DNA from: AC-49 sp963766605
GTDB lineage: Bacteria > Actinomycetota > Thermoleophilia > Solirubrobacterales > Solirubrobacteraceae
DNA length: 64,000 nucleotides
Assembly: GCA_963766605.1 (NCBI GenBank)
Contig: CAVYAT010000001.1
Location: 372,001-436,000 of the forward strand
Direction of reading: 5' to 3'
Shown: in pieces, positions 46,420 through 55,388 of the stretch
Layout: each line of letters begins with the position of its first letter
Position numbering within the stretch: position 1 is the first letter of the stretch
Made by a program: the position numbers and the translations under genes
The notes under the pieces: generated by a model
The model's database searches: none
The model's input: only the letters and a program-made list of their open reading frames with translations
Told to the model about the DNA's origin: nothing

Positions 46420-47610
46420 CTAGGCGTGCTTGTGCAGCTTGTGGTGCGTCTTGGGCTTGGGCTGAGCCGCCAGCCAGGTCTGCCCCTGGATGCCGACGAC
46501 CTTGACCATCGTCCCCCACGTCAGACCGACATCGAGCAGATGCAGGCCCCAGGTCGGGTCGGGTGACGGGTGCGGTGTCGGCGCGCCGCCGACCGCCGTC
46601 GCCTGCAGCACGTTGGCGCCATCGGCGCTCGAGCACTGCGTCTTGTAGCTGTCGACGATCTCCGCGAACGGCTGGCTGGACTTCGGCACCGTGACACCGA
46701 GCAGGCTGATCCCGGCCGACAGCAGGCCGGCCGCGAACGGCTGCTCGGGGGTGATCCCGTCGACCAGGCCGCCTTTGGTCCCCAGCAACTGCGCCGGGTT
46801 CGTGCACAGGACCTTCGTGCTCGGGGCCGGAGCGCCGTTGGGCTGGGTCGCCGATGCCGTCCCGAGGCGCCCGAACAGCGAGTTCGCCGGGACCGGCCCG
46901 TCGAACGTCGAGAAGCCCTCGACGCAGCCGACGCTCTTGTCGCTCTTGCAGACCGGGATGTGCTTGAAGTCGCCGCCCGTCCCGGTCGCGCCGGTGCCGA
47001 CGGCGACGTTGCCGCCGAGCAGCGCCGCCGCGATCATCTGCTTGCGCAGCTTGGCGCTGGGGTCGACGATCGTTGCGATCATCTGGCGCAGGACGAACGA
47101 ACCCTGCGAGTGGCCCATGAGCACGAAGCCGCGGCCCTTGTTGTAGTGCGCGAGGTAGTACTTGAACGCGTTTGCGACGTCGTCGTATGCGTTCGTCCGG
47201 TCCTGGGCGGTCGGCGACTGGGCGCCGTTGAGCGCGGCCAGCGTGATCTGGCGGTAGACCGGCGCGTAGACGTTGCAGTCCTGGCTGTACTGCGAGGCCT
47301 GGTACAGCGCGATCGAGTTCTGCTCGGGGCCGATCTTCAGGTCGGCGGCCGGCGTCGGCTCGTTGCTGATCGTCGGATAGACGTAGAAACAGTCGAACTT
47401 GTGGTGCGTGCTGGCCTTGAAGTGGTCGATCCCGAGCGAGTTGCCGGTCGGGCCGAACTTCTCGGCCGTCAGGTTGGTCACGCACGGGTTCGGGCTGGCG
47501 CCGGGGCGGCAGAGCCACACCGGAGCGGACTGAGCGCTCGCCGTCGCGGCAAGACCCAGCAGCGACCCGAAGGCGACGAACGCGATGAAGGCACGGTGAA
47601 GGTGGCGCAT
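46420..47610 (-). CDS. Secreted DUF3089-type alpha/beta hydrolase
   Basis: 396 residues. Signal peptide AFIAFVAFGSLLGLAATASA. The mature part starts with PVWLCRPG and has the family features DCFYVYPTISNEP, NVYAPVYRQIT and the nucleophile elbow GHSQGSFVLRQM with Ser in GHSQG. Family members are lipase-like hydrolases of unknown natural substrate. A basic tail (KPKTHHKLHKHA) follows. The start fits a TACAGT box 9 bases upstream (47620-47625). It is divergent from the P450 gene. Confidence 0.88.
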   Translation of the reverse strand: MRHLHRAFIAFVAFGSLLGLAATASAQSAPVWLCRPGASPNPCVTNLTAEKFGPTGNSLGIDHFKASTHHKFDCFYVYPTISNEPTPAADLKIGPEQNSIALYQASQYSQDCNVYAPVYRQITLAALNGAQSPTAQDRTNAYDDVANAFKYYLAHYNKGRGFVLMGHSQGSFVLRQMIATIVDPSAKLRKQMIAAALLGGNVAVGTGATGTGGDFKHIPVCKSDKSVGCVEGFSTFDGPVPANSLFGRLGTASATQPNGAPAPSTKVLCTNPAQLLGTKGGLVDGITPEQPFAAGLLSAGISLLGVTVPKSSQPFAEIVDSYKTQCSSADGANVLQATAVGGAPTPHPSPDPTWGLHLLDVGLTWGTMVKVVGIQGQTWLAAQPKPKTHHKLHKHA

Positions 47611-47756
47611 AGACGCGCGACTGTACCGCTATTGGTCGGACCGTTGCGCCGGCCCGTCAGCCGTCGGCGTTGATGCTCTGGATCAGCTCGCCGACCACCC
47701 ATTGGCGGCGACGCGCTCAGCATGGCGCTGTCTGCGACGTGGTGGGACATCGGTCG

Positions 47757-47762
47757 TACTCT
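47757..47762 (+). promoter_or_regulatory. Candidate -10 box (leaderless) for the second P450
   Basis: TACTCT stands 6 bases before ATG 47769; the gap (GTGGGT) has no ribosome-binding site. It marks 47769 as the start although the frame is open back to 47670. Confidence 0.45.
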
Positions 47763-47768
47763 GTGGGT

Positions 47769-49103
47769 ATGAGCCCGCTCCCACCCGGCCCGTCGGCGCC
47801 GCCGATCGTCCAGACGCTGCGCTGGATGAACCGGCCGATCGCGTTCATGGAGACGTGCGCCCGGCGCTACGGCGACGCGTTCACGGTCAACTTCCTCGGT
47901 TTCCAATCGCCGATGGTGATGATCTCCGACCCCGAGGCGATCCGCGCGATGTACACCGAGCGCGCCAACGAGCCGCCGCCATCGCGCCAGATCACGCTCG
48001 CGCCGGTCGTCGGTCCGGACTCGGTGCTCGTGCTCAACGGCGCACCGCATCTCGCGCGCCGCAAGCTGATGCTGCCGCCGTTTCACGGCGAGCGGATGCG
48101 TGGCTACGAGGCGGCGGTCGCTGAGATCACCGAGCGCGAGATCGCCGCCTGGCCGCGCGACGAGTCGTTCGCCATCCACCCGCGGATGCAGGCGGTGACG
48201 CTCGAGCTGATCCTCCGCGTGGTCTTCGGGGTGACCGATTCCGGTCGCCGCGAGGCGCTGCGCCGCCGGCTGCCGGCGCTGACCGGGGACAGCGCCTCGA
48301 TCTCACGCCAGATGCAGATGCTGCTCGCGCGGCGCTTCCGGCGCGGCGACGGGATGGGCGAGCTGCGGGCATTGATGGCCGAGATCGACGAGCTGCTGCT
48401 GGCCGAGATCGCCGACCACCGCGCCGACCCAGACGGCGAGGGCCGCGAGGACATCCTCGCGCTGCTCGCCTCGGCCCGCTTCGAGGACGGCTCGGCGATG
48501 AGCGACCGTGAGCTGCGCGACCAGCTGATCACGCTGCTGTTGGCCGGCCACGAGACGACGGCGACGGCGCTGGCGTGGGCCTTTGACCTGCTGCTGCGCA
48601 ACCCGGCGGCGCTGGCGCGGCTGACCGAGGAGATCGACGACGGGCGCTCCGACGAGTACCTGCGGGCGGTCGTCTCCGAGACGCTGCGGCTGCGCCCCGT
48701 CGTGCCGCTCGCCGGCCGGCGGCTGGGCAGAGACCTCGACGCGGGCGACCTGCACCTCGAGGCCGGAACCGACGTCACGCCGGCGATCTGGCTGGCCCAC
48801 CGCCGGCCTGAGCTGTACCCCGAGCCGCTGGCCTTCCGGCCCGAGCGCTTCCTCGACAACCCGCCGACGACCTACGGCTGGCTGCCGTTCGGCGGCGGCG
48901 TGCGGCGCTGCCTCGGCGCCGCGTTCGCCGAGATGGAGATGCGCGTCGTGCTCACGACCGTCCTGCGCGAGTGTGTCCTGACTGCCGCCAGCCCCGGCCT
49001 CGAGCGCGTCGCGCGACGCAACGTGACGCTCGCGCCGCGCCACGGCACGCCGGTCCACTACGCGCCGCGGACGGTCAGGGAGCCGGCGCGGGCGGCCGCG
49101 TAG
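47769..49103 (+). CDS. Cytochrome P450 (CYP110/CYP4-like soluble type)
   Basis: 444 residues from ATG 47769, with a Pro-rich start PLPPGPSAPPIVQTLRWM as in CYP110-like enzymes. I-helix LLAGHETTATALAWAF (AGxETT), K-helix ETLRLRP (ExxR), PERF motif FRPERFLD, and the heme loop LPFGGGVRRCLGAAFA with Cys381. CYP110-type enzymes act on fatty acids, alkanes or terpenes; substrate here unknown. It is transcribed alone and its last 29 bases overlap the convergent FTR1 gene. No redox partner is encoded nearby. Confidence 0.94.
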   Translation: MSPLPPGPSAPPIVQTLRWMNRPIAFMETCARRYGDAFTVNFLGFQSPMVMISDPEAIRAMYTERANEPPPSRQITLAPVVGPDSVLVLNGAPHLARRKLMLPPFHGERMRGYEAAVAEITEREIAAWPRDESFAIHPRMQAVTLELILRVVFGVTDSGRREALRRRLPALTGDSASISRQMQMLLARRFRRGDGMGELRALMAEIDELLLAEIADHRADPDGEGREDILALLASARFEDGSAMSDRELRDQLITLLLAGHETTATALAWAFDLLLRNPAALARLTEEIDDGRSDEYLRAVVSETLRLRPVVPLAGRRLGRDLDAGDLHLEAGTDVTPAIWLAHRRPELYPEPLAFRPERFLDNPPTTYGWLPFGGGVRRCLGAAFAEMEMRVVLTTVLRECVLTAASPGLERVARRNVTLAPRHGTPVHYAPRTVREPARAAA

Positions 49104-50571
49104 CCGTCGAGCCCAGCGCGCGGCGCTGCGGCCGGCGCACCTGGATCTCGCGCGCCGCGACGTAGGAGCCGAGCACGATCGCCAGCGCCCCGACCTGGGC
49201 CGCGAGCCCCTCCCATGTCGCGTACATGCCGAGCCAGCGACTGGCCCACAGCGGCACCGCGAACGGCGTCGGCGTCGACGGCAGCCAGCCCAGCCCTTGC
49301 ATGACGTGGACCGTCGTGCCGGTCATCACCGCAAGCACGAGCGCGATCAACCCGCCGGTGGCGATCAGCATCTTGCGGTAGGGCAGCTTGCGCTGGGCGG
49401 CGAACGTCAGGGCGCCGACGGCGAACACGCCGGCCATGCCGATTCCGGCGCCGAGCACGCACGCCCCGGTGCCGGCGCTGACCTGGAGGTTCTGCAGGAA
49501 CAGAACGGTCTCGAAGCCCTCGCGGTAGACGCTGGTCAGCCCCAGCAGCGCCAATCCCGCGACCTGGCCCGACAGGAAGCCGAGCCGGTCGACGCGCTCG
49601 AGGCGCTTGCGCTGGCGGTTGAAGCGCGCGATCCACTGGCTCCAGTAGACGCGGTGAAAGAACCAGTTCGTGACGACGAGCAGGACCACGATCGCCAGCA
49701 GCCCGGTGATCGCCTCGAGGCGCAGGCCGCCGGTCCCGACCTCGCCGATGATGAACTGGGCGCCGAACCACGTGATGACGCTTGCGGCGATCCCGGCCAG
49801 GCCGCCGAGCAGCACCGGGCGGCGCAGGGCGCGCCGCGTGCCGACGAATGACGCGGTGATCGCGGCAAGGATCAGGACCGCTTCCAGGCCCTCGCGAAAG
49901 ACGAGGATCGCGGCGTCGGTGACGACGGTCGCACGGCCGACCTGGACGTCGCCGAGCGCCTGCTGGGCGCTGGTCAGCGCGTCGCCGGCGCGGCGGGCGG
50001 CTGCGGCGACCGTGGCGGCGCTGGCGTGGGTGGCCAGCGCGACGAGCAGACCGGGCCTCGCCGGCGACATCGACCACAGCGCCGCGGTCAGCGAGCCCGC
50101 CTCCGGGCCCAGGCGCCGGGTCAACGTCGCCGCCGCCGTCTGAGCGCTCAGCGCGGCCGCGATCGCGGCTCTCCGGTCACCGGACCGCGCCGCGAGGATG
50201 GCGGTGTTCAGGTCTGCGCGGATCGCGCCGTAGGGACTCCGCGCCGCGATCCGCGTTTGACCGTCCGTCCGGGGAGAGCGGGCGGTCAAGCTTGCGATGT
50301 AAGGGGCGGTCGGCCACGGCCGCAGCGCGTCGCGCGTGGCGTTCAGCGCGGCCTGTAGGCGCGCCAGCGGCGACCCGGCGGCCGGCCGGTCGAGCGCGAC
50401 GAGGAGCGCGACCTCGGTGCGGAGCCGCGCCGCGGCGGCCTCGTCGTGAACGGCGGCCGCCTGGGTGTACTGGGCGGGCAGCGTGTCGAGCGCCGATGCG
50501 GCGCCGGCGGGCGCGGACAGGCTCAGGGCGAGGGCGAGCGACGCGACCGCGAGCGTGAGAGCGCGGGCCAC
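49075..50571 (-). CDS. FTR1-family high-affinity iron permease with secreted N-terminal domain
   Basis: 498 residues from GTG 50571. A signal peptide (TLTLAVASL-type, residues 1-25) and about 190 residues of Ala-rich helical extracytoplasmic domain precede the permease. The permease has seven or so TMs with both REGxE iron motifs: FREGLEAVLIL and YREGFETVLFL. It ends with a basic/Pro tail. The arrangement resembles FtrC-like permeases with an extracellular helical module. It starts 5 bases after the EfeU-EfeO fusion stop, so the two are one operon. It may transport ferrous or ferric iron supplied by the EfeO part. Confidence 0.9.
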   Translation of the reverse strand: MARALTLAVASLALALSLSAPAGAASALDTLPAQYTQAAAVHDEAAAARLRTEVALLVALDRPAAGSPLARLQAALNATRDALRPWPTAPYIASLTARSPRTDGQTRIAARSPYGAIRADLNTAILAARSGDRRAAIAAALSAQTAAATLTRRLGPEAGSLTAALWSMSPARPGLLVALATHASAATVAAAARRAGDALTSAQQALGDVQVGRATVVTDAAILVFREGLEAVLILAAITASFVGTRRALRRPVLLGGLAGIAASVITWFGAQFIIGEVGTGGLRLEAITGLLAIVVLLVVTNWFFHRVYWSQWIARFNRQRKRLERVDRLGFLSGQVAGLALLGLTSVYREGFETVLFLQNLQVSAGTGACVLGAGIGMAGVFAVGALTFAAQRKLPYRKMLIATGGLIALVLAVMTGTTVHVMQGLGWLPSTPTPFAVPLWASRWLGMYATWEGLAAQVGALAIVLGSYVAAREIQVRRPQRRALGSTATRPPAPAP

Positions 50572-50575
50572 GCGC

Positions 50576-52522
50576 TCAGCTCCCCAGCGCGCCCGAGACC
50601 TGGGCGACGGGCTTGGCGAGGGCGGCGACGAGCGTCGAGAGCTTCCTGCGCTCGGCGTCGGAGACGGTGGCGTAGCTGGGGTAGCCGTTGCCGCTGCGCA
50701 GTTTCGCCAGCTCGGCCAGGACGGCGGCGAAGCGCGCGTTCAGCGTGCGGGCCAGTGCGGGGTTCTTGGCCCGCAGTTCGGCGCCGAGCTCGTCGACGCT
50801 CTGCTTGGCGCCGGCGACGTTGGCCTCGAAGTCGTAGAGGTCGGTATGCGAGTAGCGATCCTCTTCGCCGGTGATCTTCGAGTGCGCGACCTCGTCGAGC
50901 AGGTCGTTGGCGCCGTTGGCGATCTGGTCGGGCGTGTAGCGCAGAGCCTCGGTCTTGGCCTGGAGTGTCTTGACGTCGGCCATCAGCTGGTCGGCGATCG
51001 GCGCCATGCCCTTGGTCGAATTGCGCAGCCACAGCTCCTGCTCGATGCGATGGAAGCCGGTCCACTTCTGGCCCGGCTTGACGTCGTTGACGCGCGCGTC
51101 GATCCGCGGGTCGAGGTCGCCGAAGCTCTCGGCGACCGGCTCGATCGTCTCGTAGGGCACGCGCGCGAGCGGAAACAGCTGCTTGGCCTTGGCGACGTCG
51201 CCGGCCTTGACCGCGGCGACGAACGGCGCCGTCCGGGCCGCGAGCTCGTTGGCCTTGGCAACGACGAACTCCTTGTAGCCGGTGGCGGCGGCGGCGAGCG
51301 CTGCGTCGGGCCTGGCCGGTGCGGCCCTGCCGGCGACGGTCAGCACGCCGGTCGCGTCGGCCGACCCGCCCGGACAGCTCAGGGTGTAGGTGCCGGGCTT
51401 GAGCGTCAGCGTGAACGTGCCCGACAGCCCGGGCACGAGGTTCTCCTTCTCGCCGAGAATCGTGGAGCCATCGAGTAGCTCCATCTCCGAGATCTTGTCC
51501 GTGCCCGCGTTGACGACCTTGAACGTCGTCCGACCGGGCTTGAGCGTCAGTTTGGCCGGGCTGCAGCCGGCATCGACGAGCTTGACCGTGGCCGCCTGAG
51601 TGTCGGACGTCGAGCTCGAGCTCGAGCTCGACGAGCCGCAAGCGGCCAGCACCAGCGCCGCGACGATCGCGAGCGTCACCGTTGCGACCTGCGGGCCGAC
51701 CTTGCTGGGCAGGCGGCGGCGCGGGCGGGCCGGCCAGAGCACGTAGGTCATGGCCGGGATCAGGTAGAGGAGGTAGCCGAGGACCTCGGAGTACGTCGGC
51801 TCGGCCTGCCAGCCGAGCATCCCGGTCAGCAGCGACGACGTCCACGTGCCGGGGATGACGAGCCAGGTGAGGTCCATCGCCTGCGTCTGGCCCGCGTTCA
51901 GCCAGCCGGCTTCGTGCGCCGTGTGGATCGTCGTCGCCACGAGCCCGGCGGCGACGAGCACGAGGATCGCACCGGTGAAGCGGAAGAAGCGCGAGTAGTT
52001 CAGCTTCAGCCCGCCGCGGTAGATCAGCGCGCCGATGAGGACGGCGCACGCGATGCCGAGCACGGCGCCGATCCCGCCGGCGGTCGGGGTGTCGGAGCTC
52101 TGGAACACCGCGAGCAGGAAGACGACCGTCTCGAGACCTTCGCGGATGACGGCGAAGAACGCCATCGCCACGAGCGCCATCGCCGAGCCCTCGGCGAGCG
52201 CGGCGCCGACGCTCTGGCGCAGCTCGCCTGACAGGTTGCGGGCGTGCTTGCGCATCCAGACGACCATGAACGTGACGATGCCGACGGCGGCCGCGCCGAC
52301 GACCGTCTCGAGCATCTCCTGCTGGCGCTGCGGGAGGTCCTGGTTGAGGATCTCCAGCGCGACGCCGACGACGACGCAGATCGTGACCGCCGCGCCGACC
52401 CCCAGCCACATCAGCCGCAGCGCGTCGCGGCGACCCTGCTGGTTGAGGAACGTGGCGATGATGCCAACGATCAGAGCGGCCTCGACGCCTTCGCGAAGGC
52501 CGATGATGAACGTGGGAAGCAC
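50576..52522 (-). CDS. EfeU-EfeO fusion: FTR1 iron permease joined to cupredoxin/imelysin iron-binding protein
   Basis: 648 residues from GTG 52522. Residues 1-270 are a seven-TM FTR1 permease with IIGLREGVEAALIVG and AVIREGLETVVFLL. A TM follows that reads as a lipoprotein signal (LAIVVAALVLAACGSSS; Cys295), then a cupredoxin-like EfeO N-domain (VKLVDAGCSPAKLTLKPGRT) and an M75/imelysin-type helical domain with the HxxE region GFHRIEQELW. In most bacteria EfeU and EfeO are separate proteins. Here one frame encodes both without a gap. EfeB peroxidase is not encoded in the window. Confidence 0.92.
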   Translation of the reverse strand: MLPTFIIGLREGVEAALIVGIIATFLNQQGRRDALRLMWLGVGAAVTICVVVGVALEILNQDLPQRQQEMLETVVGAAAVGIVTFMVVWMRKHARNLSGELRQSVGAALAEGSAMALVAMAFFAVIREGLETVVFLLAVFQSSDTPTAGGIGAVLGIACAVLIGALIYRGGLKLNYSRFFRFTGAILVLVAAGLVATTIHTAHEAGWLNAGQTQAMDLTWLVIPGTWTSSLLTGMLGWQAEPTYSEVLGYLLYLIPAMTYVLWPARPRRRLPSKVGPQVATVTLAIVAALVLAACGSSSSSSSSTSDTQAATVKLVDAGCSPAKLTLKPGRTTFKVVNAGTDKISEMELLDGSTILGEKENLVPGLSGTFTLTLKPGTYTLSCPGGSADATGVLTVAGRAAPARPDAALAAAATGYKEFVVAKANELAARTAPFVAAVKAGDVAKAKQLFPLARVPYETIEPVAESFGDLDPRIDARVNDVKPGQKWTGFHRIEQELWLRNSTKGMAPIADQLMADVKTLQAKTEALRYTPDQIANGANDLLDEVAHSKITGEEDRYSHTDLYDFEANVAGAKQSVDELGAELRAKNPALARTLNARFAAVLAELAKLRSGNGYPSYATVSDAERRKLSTLVAALAKPVAQVSGALGS

Positions 52523-52561
52523 GGTGACGAGTGATCCTGTGGCGAAGGTTCGGGGACCCGA

Positions 52562-52577
52562 ATTAGGAGGCCCTAAT
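52562..52577. promoter_or_regulatory. Candidate iron-regulator operator upstream of the iron-uptake operon
   Basis: ATTAGG AGGC CCTAAT is an inverted repeat with perfect 6-base arms, about 40 bases upstream of the fusion start. TTAGG/CCTAA are the outer half-sites of DtxR/IdeR iron boxes, but the spacer here is 4 bases, shorter than the usual 19-bp box, so a different member or a partial site is possible. Confidence 0.45.
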
Positions 52578-52630
52578 GAACCCTACCGCAGGAGTCGGGA
52601 ATCGTGTCAAGTGCTATCAGGACACCTGTG

Positions 52631-52645
52631 CTGGCAAAATGCAAC
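52631..52645. promoter_or_regulatory. HxlR operator candidate at its own promoter
   Basis: CTGGCAAAATGCAAC overlaps the expected -35 region of the HxlR promoter (-10 at 52655). The same 15-base motif, with only the central four A/T changed, occurs at 55420-55434 before the MFS gene. Confidence 0.55.
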
Positions 52646-52654
52646 TCGCACGGC

Positions 52655-52660
52655 TATCAT
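52655..52660 (+). promoter_or_regulatory. Candidate -10 box (leaderless) for the HxlR gene
   Basis: TATCAT, 6 bases before GTG 52667, 17 bases after TGGCAA (52632-52637) as a possible -35. The operator candidate covers that -35. Confidence 0.5.
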
Positions 52661-52666
52661 CGGTCT

Positions 52667-53155
52667 GTGCCCTACCGCCCATTCGAGGACCAGAACTGCT
52701 CGATCGCCGGTGCGTTGGCCGTGATCGGCGAGCGCTGGACGCTGCTCGTTTTGCGCGAGGTGCTCCTCGGCCGGCGGCGCTTTCAGGAGATCAAGCGCAA
52801 CACCGGGATCGCGACGAACATCCTCACTGACCGCCTGAACACGTTGGTCGAGCACGACGTGCTCGAGCGCCGGCTCTACAGCGAGCAGCCCGAGTCCTAC
52901 GAATACGTTCCGACGCAGAAGGCGCTCGACGTGCGCCCGGTTCTGATCGGGCTCGTCCAATGGGGCGACAAGTACGTCTACGCCGAGCAGGGTCCGCCGC
53001 GGATCCACGTTCACACCGTCTGCGGCCACGACGCCAACCCGCAGTTCGTCTGTTCACACTGCGGCGAGGTGATCGGGCCGGGCGAGCTCAAGGTCCGCCC
53101 CGGGCCGGGCGCGAACGAGCGCCAGTTGGCCGAGCCGCTGCTGCCGGTGGCGTAG
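52667..53155 (+). CDS. HxlR-family winged-helix regulator with Cys-rich tail
   Basis: 162 residues from GTG 52667; the frame is open back to 52604, but the HxlR fold starts at PFEDQNCSIAGALAVIGERW. The Cys in QNCSI is the conserved redox/ligand Cys of many HxlR proteins. The winged helix follows: LLVLREVLLGRRRFQEIKRN, then ILTDRLNTLVEHDVLERRLY. The C-terminal part has HxxxxCGH and FVCSHCGEVI, a possible zinc-binding site (VCGHD...CSHC). It likely senses a thiol-reactive or aromatic compound. It ends 7 bases from the convergent thioesterase gene. Confidence 0.92.
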   Translation: MPYRPFEDQNCSIAGALAVIGERWTLLVLREVLLGRRRFQEIKRNTGIATNILTDRLNTLVEHDVLERRLYSEQPESYEYVPTQKALDVRPVLIGLVQWGDKYVYAEQGPPRIHVHTVCGHDANPQFVCSHCGEVIGPGELKVRPGPGANERQLAEPLLPVA

Positions 53156-53162
53156 GCCCGCG

Positions 53163-53957
53163 CTACAGCAACCGCCGCAGCTGCCGGCTCAATGCCACCA
53201 GCCGGCGGTCCGGCGTCCACAGCTCGCCGTCCTCGGTCGCGTAGCCGTCGCCGGCGTCGCGGCTGCGCACGACGCCCAGCAGCCACGGGCTCGTGGCCGG
53301 CGACAGCGCGTCCGGCCCGAAGTGCAGCGCGATCTCGGCGCTCGGGATCGGGGCGAAGTCGGTCAGCGTCGCGATCAGCGCCGGGGGCGCCGCGTCGGCA
53401 AGGAAGCAGGCCGACAGCATGTCGAGCGGGCGCTCCTCGCTCATCCGCATCCAGACCTGGAGCTCGGCCTGCTCGGCGCCCGACAGCGGCAGCGGCGGCG
53501 CCGCCGCGCGATGCTCGGCGACGTGCTTGAAGCTGCCGACGCCCGGCGGCGTGAGCTCGACGACTTCGCACTCGTCCGGCGGCGGGACATCGGGCATCGT
53601 GACGTCGCGGCGCGCCAGCGACGCCGCCGGGCGCCCGAACGCGCCAAGGGCGACGGCCACGGTCTGGCCGCCCTGCTCCATCGTCACCGACCCGGCCCAC
53701 ATCGAGCGCCCGGAGCGCGACGCCCGCGCCGCAACGGTCAGCGGCCCCACAGCGACCGGCGCGAGCAGCTGGATCGTCAGTGAGCGCGGCGCGCGGTCGG
53801 CGTCGTCGAGCTGCTCGGTCAGCGCGCGCAGCGCGATCGCCGCCACGTAGCCGCCGTGTGCGCCGCCGAACCCGCCATACGCGCCGTCGATCTGCACCAC
53901 GCCGTCGGCGATCGCCGTGGCGCGGTCGAAGCGGCCGACCGCGGCCGTCGCGCTCAC
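53163..53957 (-). CDS. Acyl-CoA thioesterase, TesB-like double hot-dog
   Basis: 264 residues from GTG 53957 (GTGA overlap with the MFS stop). Two hot-dog halves: the first begins with IDGAYGGFGGAHGGYVAAIA, and the second with SAEIALHFGPDALSPATSPW, ending EDGELWTPDRRLVALSRQLR. The pattern matches the thioesterase-like family related to TesB, which hydrolyses acyl-CoA. Being co-translated with an efflux pump under an HxlR-like operator, it could detoxify a CoA-linked compound before export. That role is inference. Confidence 0.85.
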   Translation of the reverse strand: MSATAAVGRFDRATAIADGVVQIDGAYGGFGGAHGGYVAAIALRALTEQLDDADRAPRSLTIQLLAPVAVGPLTVAARASRSGRSMWAGSVTMEQGGQTVAVALGAFGRPAASLARRDVTMPDVPPPDECEVVELTPPGVGSFKHVAEHRAAAPPLPLSGAEQAELQVWMRMSEERPLDMLSACFLADAAPPALIATLTDFAPIPSAEIALHFGPDALSPATSPWLLGVVRSRDAGDGYATEDGELWTPDRRLVALSRQLRRLL

Positions 53958-55366
53958 GTGACCTCGGCCAGCGATGGTTCCGGCGCCGGCGCGACCGGCC
54001 GGGCCGCAGCGCGGTTCTGCGCCACGCGCCCGATCCCGAGCCCGGTCGCGGCCGACAGCAGCGAGGCGATGACCATGAACGTCCACACGTGATCGAACGC
54101 GGTCAGGATGTGGCTCGGCGCGGGGTTGGCCAGCACGGCGAACAGGATCGAGACTCCGAGCACGAACCCGATCTGGCGGGCCATGGTGACGACGGCCGAG
54201 CCGGTCGCGAAGCGCTCCGGCGGCAGCGACGCGGCGGCGGCACTGGCCACCGACGGCAGCACGAGCCCGACGCCGATGCCGCTGACGATCATGCCGGGCA
54301 GGAAGCGACCCAGGTAGTCCGGCGACGCGTCGAACGTGAACCGCCACGCCATCGCCGCGGCGAACAGCAGGCCGCCAAGTCCGATCAGGTACCGCTGGCC
54401 GACGCGGTTGGCCCAGCGGCCCGACAGCGCGGCGAACGTCGCCGCCAGCATCGGGCCTGGTGCGATTCCGAAGCCGGCGCGCGTGATCGAGTAGTGCCAG
54501 ACGCCGGTCAAGAAGAGGATGCTCGACAGCAGCATCGCGGCGAACGCGACGGAGAACAACAGCGACGCGAGGTTGGCCATCGCGAACGAGCGCACGCGCA
54601 GCATCGACACGTCGATGACCGGGTAGCGCTGCGTCGCACAGCGCTGCCAGAACCACGCCAGCCCGATGGCCGCGCCGGCCAGCGCACCGAGGGTACGCCC
54701 GTCGCCCCAGCCCCACTCGGGCGCCTTGACGAGGCCCAGCGACAGCGCCGCTACGCTGACGATGAGGACCAGCGTGCCGATCCGGTCGGGCAGCGGCTCG
54801 GGACGTTCGTCGCGGCTCTCGCGCAGGATGACCATCGCGTAGCGCCCGACGACCAGGCCCACCGGGATGTTCACGTAGAAGACCCAGCGCCAGCTCGCCT
54901 GGACGAGCAGACCGCCGATCGGCGGCCCGAACGCGGCGGCCACGCCGCCGACGGCGGCCCAGATCCCGATCGCCGCCGCGCGCTGGGCGGGCGGGAACTC
55001 GGGGAACAGCAGCGCCAGCGACGTCGGCAGCAGCATCGCCGCGCCGACCGCCTGCACGACACGCGACGCGATCAGCGCCTCGACCGACGGCGAGGCGCCG
55101 CACAGCGCCGAACCGATCAGGAAGACGATGAGCCCGGTCAGGAACACACGCCGTCGCCCGATCCGGTCGGCGAGCCGGCCGGCCGGGATCAGCAGCGCCG
55201 AGAACACGATCGCGTAAGCCGTCAGCACCCACGAGAGCGACGACTGGCTCGAGCCGTGGAAGTCCGTGCTGATCGCGGGGAACGCGATGTTGACGATGAA
55301 CAGGTCGAGGCTGACCATGAACACCGCTACCGAGACAGCTATCAGGACCTTCCAGCGGTGTTCCAT
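53954..55366 (-). CDS. Drug/efflux MFS transporter, DHA2 (14-TM) type (second)
   Basis: 470 residues from ATG 55366, with a GGGAG ribosome site; the frame is open back to 55426 but upstream codons read through the operator. TM1 has VFMVSLDLFIVNIAFPAIST (DHA2 motif D1), motif A AGRLADRIGRRRVFLTG, motif C region VGGVAAAFGPPIGGLL. About fourteen TMs. It is the promoter-proximal gene of a two-gene operon with the thioesterase. Confidence 0.93.
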   Translation of the reverse strand: MEHRWKVLIAVSVAVFMVSLDLFIVNIAFPAISTDFHGSSQSSLSWVLTAYAIVFSALLIPAGRLADRIGRRRVFLTGLIVFLIGSALCGASPSVEALIASRVVQAVGAAMLLPTSLALLFPEFPPAQRAAAIGIWAAVGGVAAAFGPPIGGLLVQASWRWVFYVNIPVGLVVGRYAMVILRESRDERPEPLPDRIGTLVLIVSVAALSLGLVKAPEWGWGDGRTLGALAGAAIGLAWFWQRCATQRYPVIDVSMLRVRSFAMANLASLLFSVAFAAMLLSSILFLTGVWHYSITRAGFGIAPGPMLAATFAALSGRWANRVGQRYLIGLGGLLFAAAMAWRFTFDASPDYLGRFLPGMIVSGIGVGLVLPSVASAAAASLPPERFATGSAVVTMARQIGFVLGVSILFAVLANPAPSHILTAFDHVWTFMVIASLLSAATGLGIGRVAQNRAAARPVAPAPEPSLAEVT

Positions 55367-55388
55367 GGCGCGACGACTCCCGAACTGA

